Of a DNA stretch of 64,000 nucleotides, positions 63,035 to 64,000 are shown in pieces. Below the pieces are notes generated by a model. It was not told the origin of the DNA, did not search any database, and saw only the letters and a program-made list of their open reading frames with translations. The stretch spans positions 30,496 to 94,495 of the forward strand of contig NZ_VOSS01000096.1 of the NCBI RefSeq assembly GCF_007997035.1. Direction: 5' to 3'. The DNA comes from Ralstonia sp. TCR112 (lineage in GTDB: Bacteria; Pseudomonadota; Gammaproteobacteria; Burkholderiales; Burkholderiaceae). A program made the position numbers and the translations under genes. Positions within the stretch are counted from its first letter, which is position 1, and every line of letters begins with the position of its first letter.

Positions 63035-63919
63035 ATGTCGAACCCGATTGAACCGACCAAGCCCGCGGCATCGGGCTGCCCGATGCATGCCGCCCCGGGC
63101 GAAGGCTGGCACGACGCCCAGCTCGATTTTTCGAAATCGATGAGCTATGGCGACTACCTCGCGCTCGATCAGATCCTGAACGCGCAACACCCTCGCTCGC
63201 CGGATCACAACGAGATGCTGTTCATCGTCCAGCATCAGACCACCGAGCTGTGGATGAAGCTGATGCTGCACGAACTGCGCGCCGCGCGGGATTGCGTGCG
63301 CAATGACAACCTGCCGCCTGCGTTCAAGATGCTGGCGCGTGTGTCGCGCATCATGGATCAGCTGGTGCAGGCGTGGAACGTGCTCGCCACGATGACGCCG
63401 CCGGAATATTCCGCCATGCGTCCGCACCTGGGGCAATCGTCGGGCTTCCAGTCGTATCAGTACCGCGAGATCGAGTTCATCCTCGGCAACAAGAACGCGG
63501 CGATGCTCAAGCCGCATGCGCATCGCACCGAGCATTACGAACAGGTCAAGGCTGCGCTGGAAACGCCGTCGCTGTATGACGAGGCGGTGCGCTACATGGC
63601 GCGTCACGGCTTTGCATTCGACGCGGATTGCATCGAGCGTGACTGGTCGCGGCCGGTGACTTACAACGCCTCGGTGGAAGCGGCGTGGCTCGAGGTCTAT
63701 CGGGACCCGACGCACCACTGGGAGCTGTACGAACTGGCCGAGAAGTTCGTCGATCTGGAAGACGCGTTCCGGCAATGGCGCTTCCGGCATGTGACCACGG
63801 TGGAGCGCGTGATTGGCTTCAAGCGTGGCACGGGCGGCACCGAAGGTGTCGGCTACCTGCGGAAGATGCTGGATGTGGTGTTGTTTCCGGAGCTTTGGAA
63901 GTTGCGGACTGACTTGTGA
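63035..63919 (+). CDS. kynA: Tryptophan 2,3-dioxygenase
   Basis: 294 residues, start one base after kynU stop. Heme enzyme; '[20 protein letters not shown]', '[20 protein letters not shown]' and '[16 protein letters not shown]' (substrate carboxylate/ammonium site) are present. It opens the indole ring of tryptophan. Last gene of the operon in view. Confidence 0.97.
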   Translation: MSNPIEPTKPAASGCPMHAAPGEGWHDAQLDFSKSMSYGDYLALDQILNAQHPRSPDHNEMLFIVQHQTTELWMKLMLHELRAARDCVRNDNLPPAFKMLARVSRIMDQLVQAWNVLATMTPPEYSAMRPHLGQSSGFQSYQYREIEFILGNKNAAMLKPHAHRTEHYEQVKAALETPSLYDEAVRYMARHGFAFDADCIERDWSRPVTYNASVEAAWLEVYRDPTHHWELYELAEKFVDLEDAFRQWRFRHVTTVERVIGFKRGTGGTEGVGYLRKMLDVVLFPELWKLRTDL

Positions 63920-63970
63920 CTTTTGCTATTGGTCGATCCCTTGTTTCATCCCCTGCCGGGGTGACTCAGC

Positions 63971-63990
63971 TTCTTTGTCTTGCCAAAGAA
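63971..63990. repeat. Short inverted repeat at the window edge
   Basis: TTCTTTG-TCTTGC-CAAAGAA, followed by AGTAAGCAAA. AAAGAAAGTAAGCAAA-type strings are common between genes in this bacterial family; it may end kynA transcription. Confidence 0.4.
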
Positions 63991-64000
63991 AGTAAGCAAA

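Noticed and set aside
1..64000. CRISPR array, prophage or insertion sequence
   Set aside because: No spaced repeats, transposase, integrase or phage structural genes seen in any frame.

Overview
The window looks like chromosomal DNA of a Burkholderiales bacterium, most likely a Ralstonia species. The base composition is GC-rich, the tmRNA tag reads ANDERYALAA, and many genes are of kinds usual in that family: a lipase with its foldase, a three-subunit FAD glucose dehydrogenase, DUF748 and AsmA proteins, and a kynBUA operon. The genus is inferred from gene content, not from a database search. There is no rRNA, phage, insertion sequence, CRISPR array or integrase. Most genes are core or housekeeping. 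The most accessory-looking part is about 2.1-13.6 kb.

Layout. 1-2.1 kb: 3' end of a DUF748 protein, then ssrA (tmRNA) with promoter motif and terminator. 2.2-10.4 kb: a minus-strand chaperone-usher pilus operon (major pilin, chaperone, usher, tip protein), with a BvgS-like hybrid sensor kinase upstream. 10.6-13.6 kb: an extracellular nuclease with a sorting-signal-like tail and an RcnB-like protein. 13.8-19.8 kb: LysE exporter; TusA, NUDIX, threonine aldolase, tautomerase and class II aldolase in one row; an MFS exporter divergent from a LysR regulator. 19.9-24.4 kb: a TonB-dependent siderophore receptor broken by two frameshifts, with a Fur box and a structured leader, then two tandem purine nucleoside permease-like proteins. 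24.9-31.7 kb: alaS, a CoA transferase, a DUF2214 protein and TctBA. 31.9-36.7 kb: lipase and foldase, glnS, YceI and an S4 protein. 36.7-44.3 kb: MAPEG, DUF3999/DUF2339, YaeQ, FKBP isomerase, tRNA-Cys, ChaC and an ankyrin protein. 44.4-52 kb: acyl-CoA synthetase, a thiol/oxygen-linked group (thioredoxin-TPR, DsbA-like, hemerythrin, cysteine-less thioredoxin), TcdA and AsmA. 52-55.4 kb: glucose dehydrogenase gamma-alpha-beta operon. 55.6-60.3 kb: PdxH, Cfa, DUF72, MsrA, flavin reductase and DUF3079. 60.4-64 kb: Lrp-type regulator divergent from kynB-kynU-kynA.

How genes work together. The pilus operon is complete for secretion and assembly. The lipase depends on its foldase. The glucose dehydrogenase operon supplies the Tat-exported small subunit, the FAD/Fe-S catalytic subunit and a tri-heme cytochrome. 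The kyn operon converts tryptophan to anthranilate under a divergent regulator.

The points most worth a second look are: the Fur box plus folded leader plus terminator-like hairpin before the broken receptor; a Shine-Dalgarno sequence locked in a perfect hairpin before the class II aldolase; a 12-bp palindrome before the acyl-CoA synthetase; a thioredoxin fold that has lost both active-site cysteines; and several single-base anomalies (receptor, AsmA tail, tRNA-Cys) that may be real decay or sequence error. I did not find a clearly new multi-gene system.
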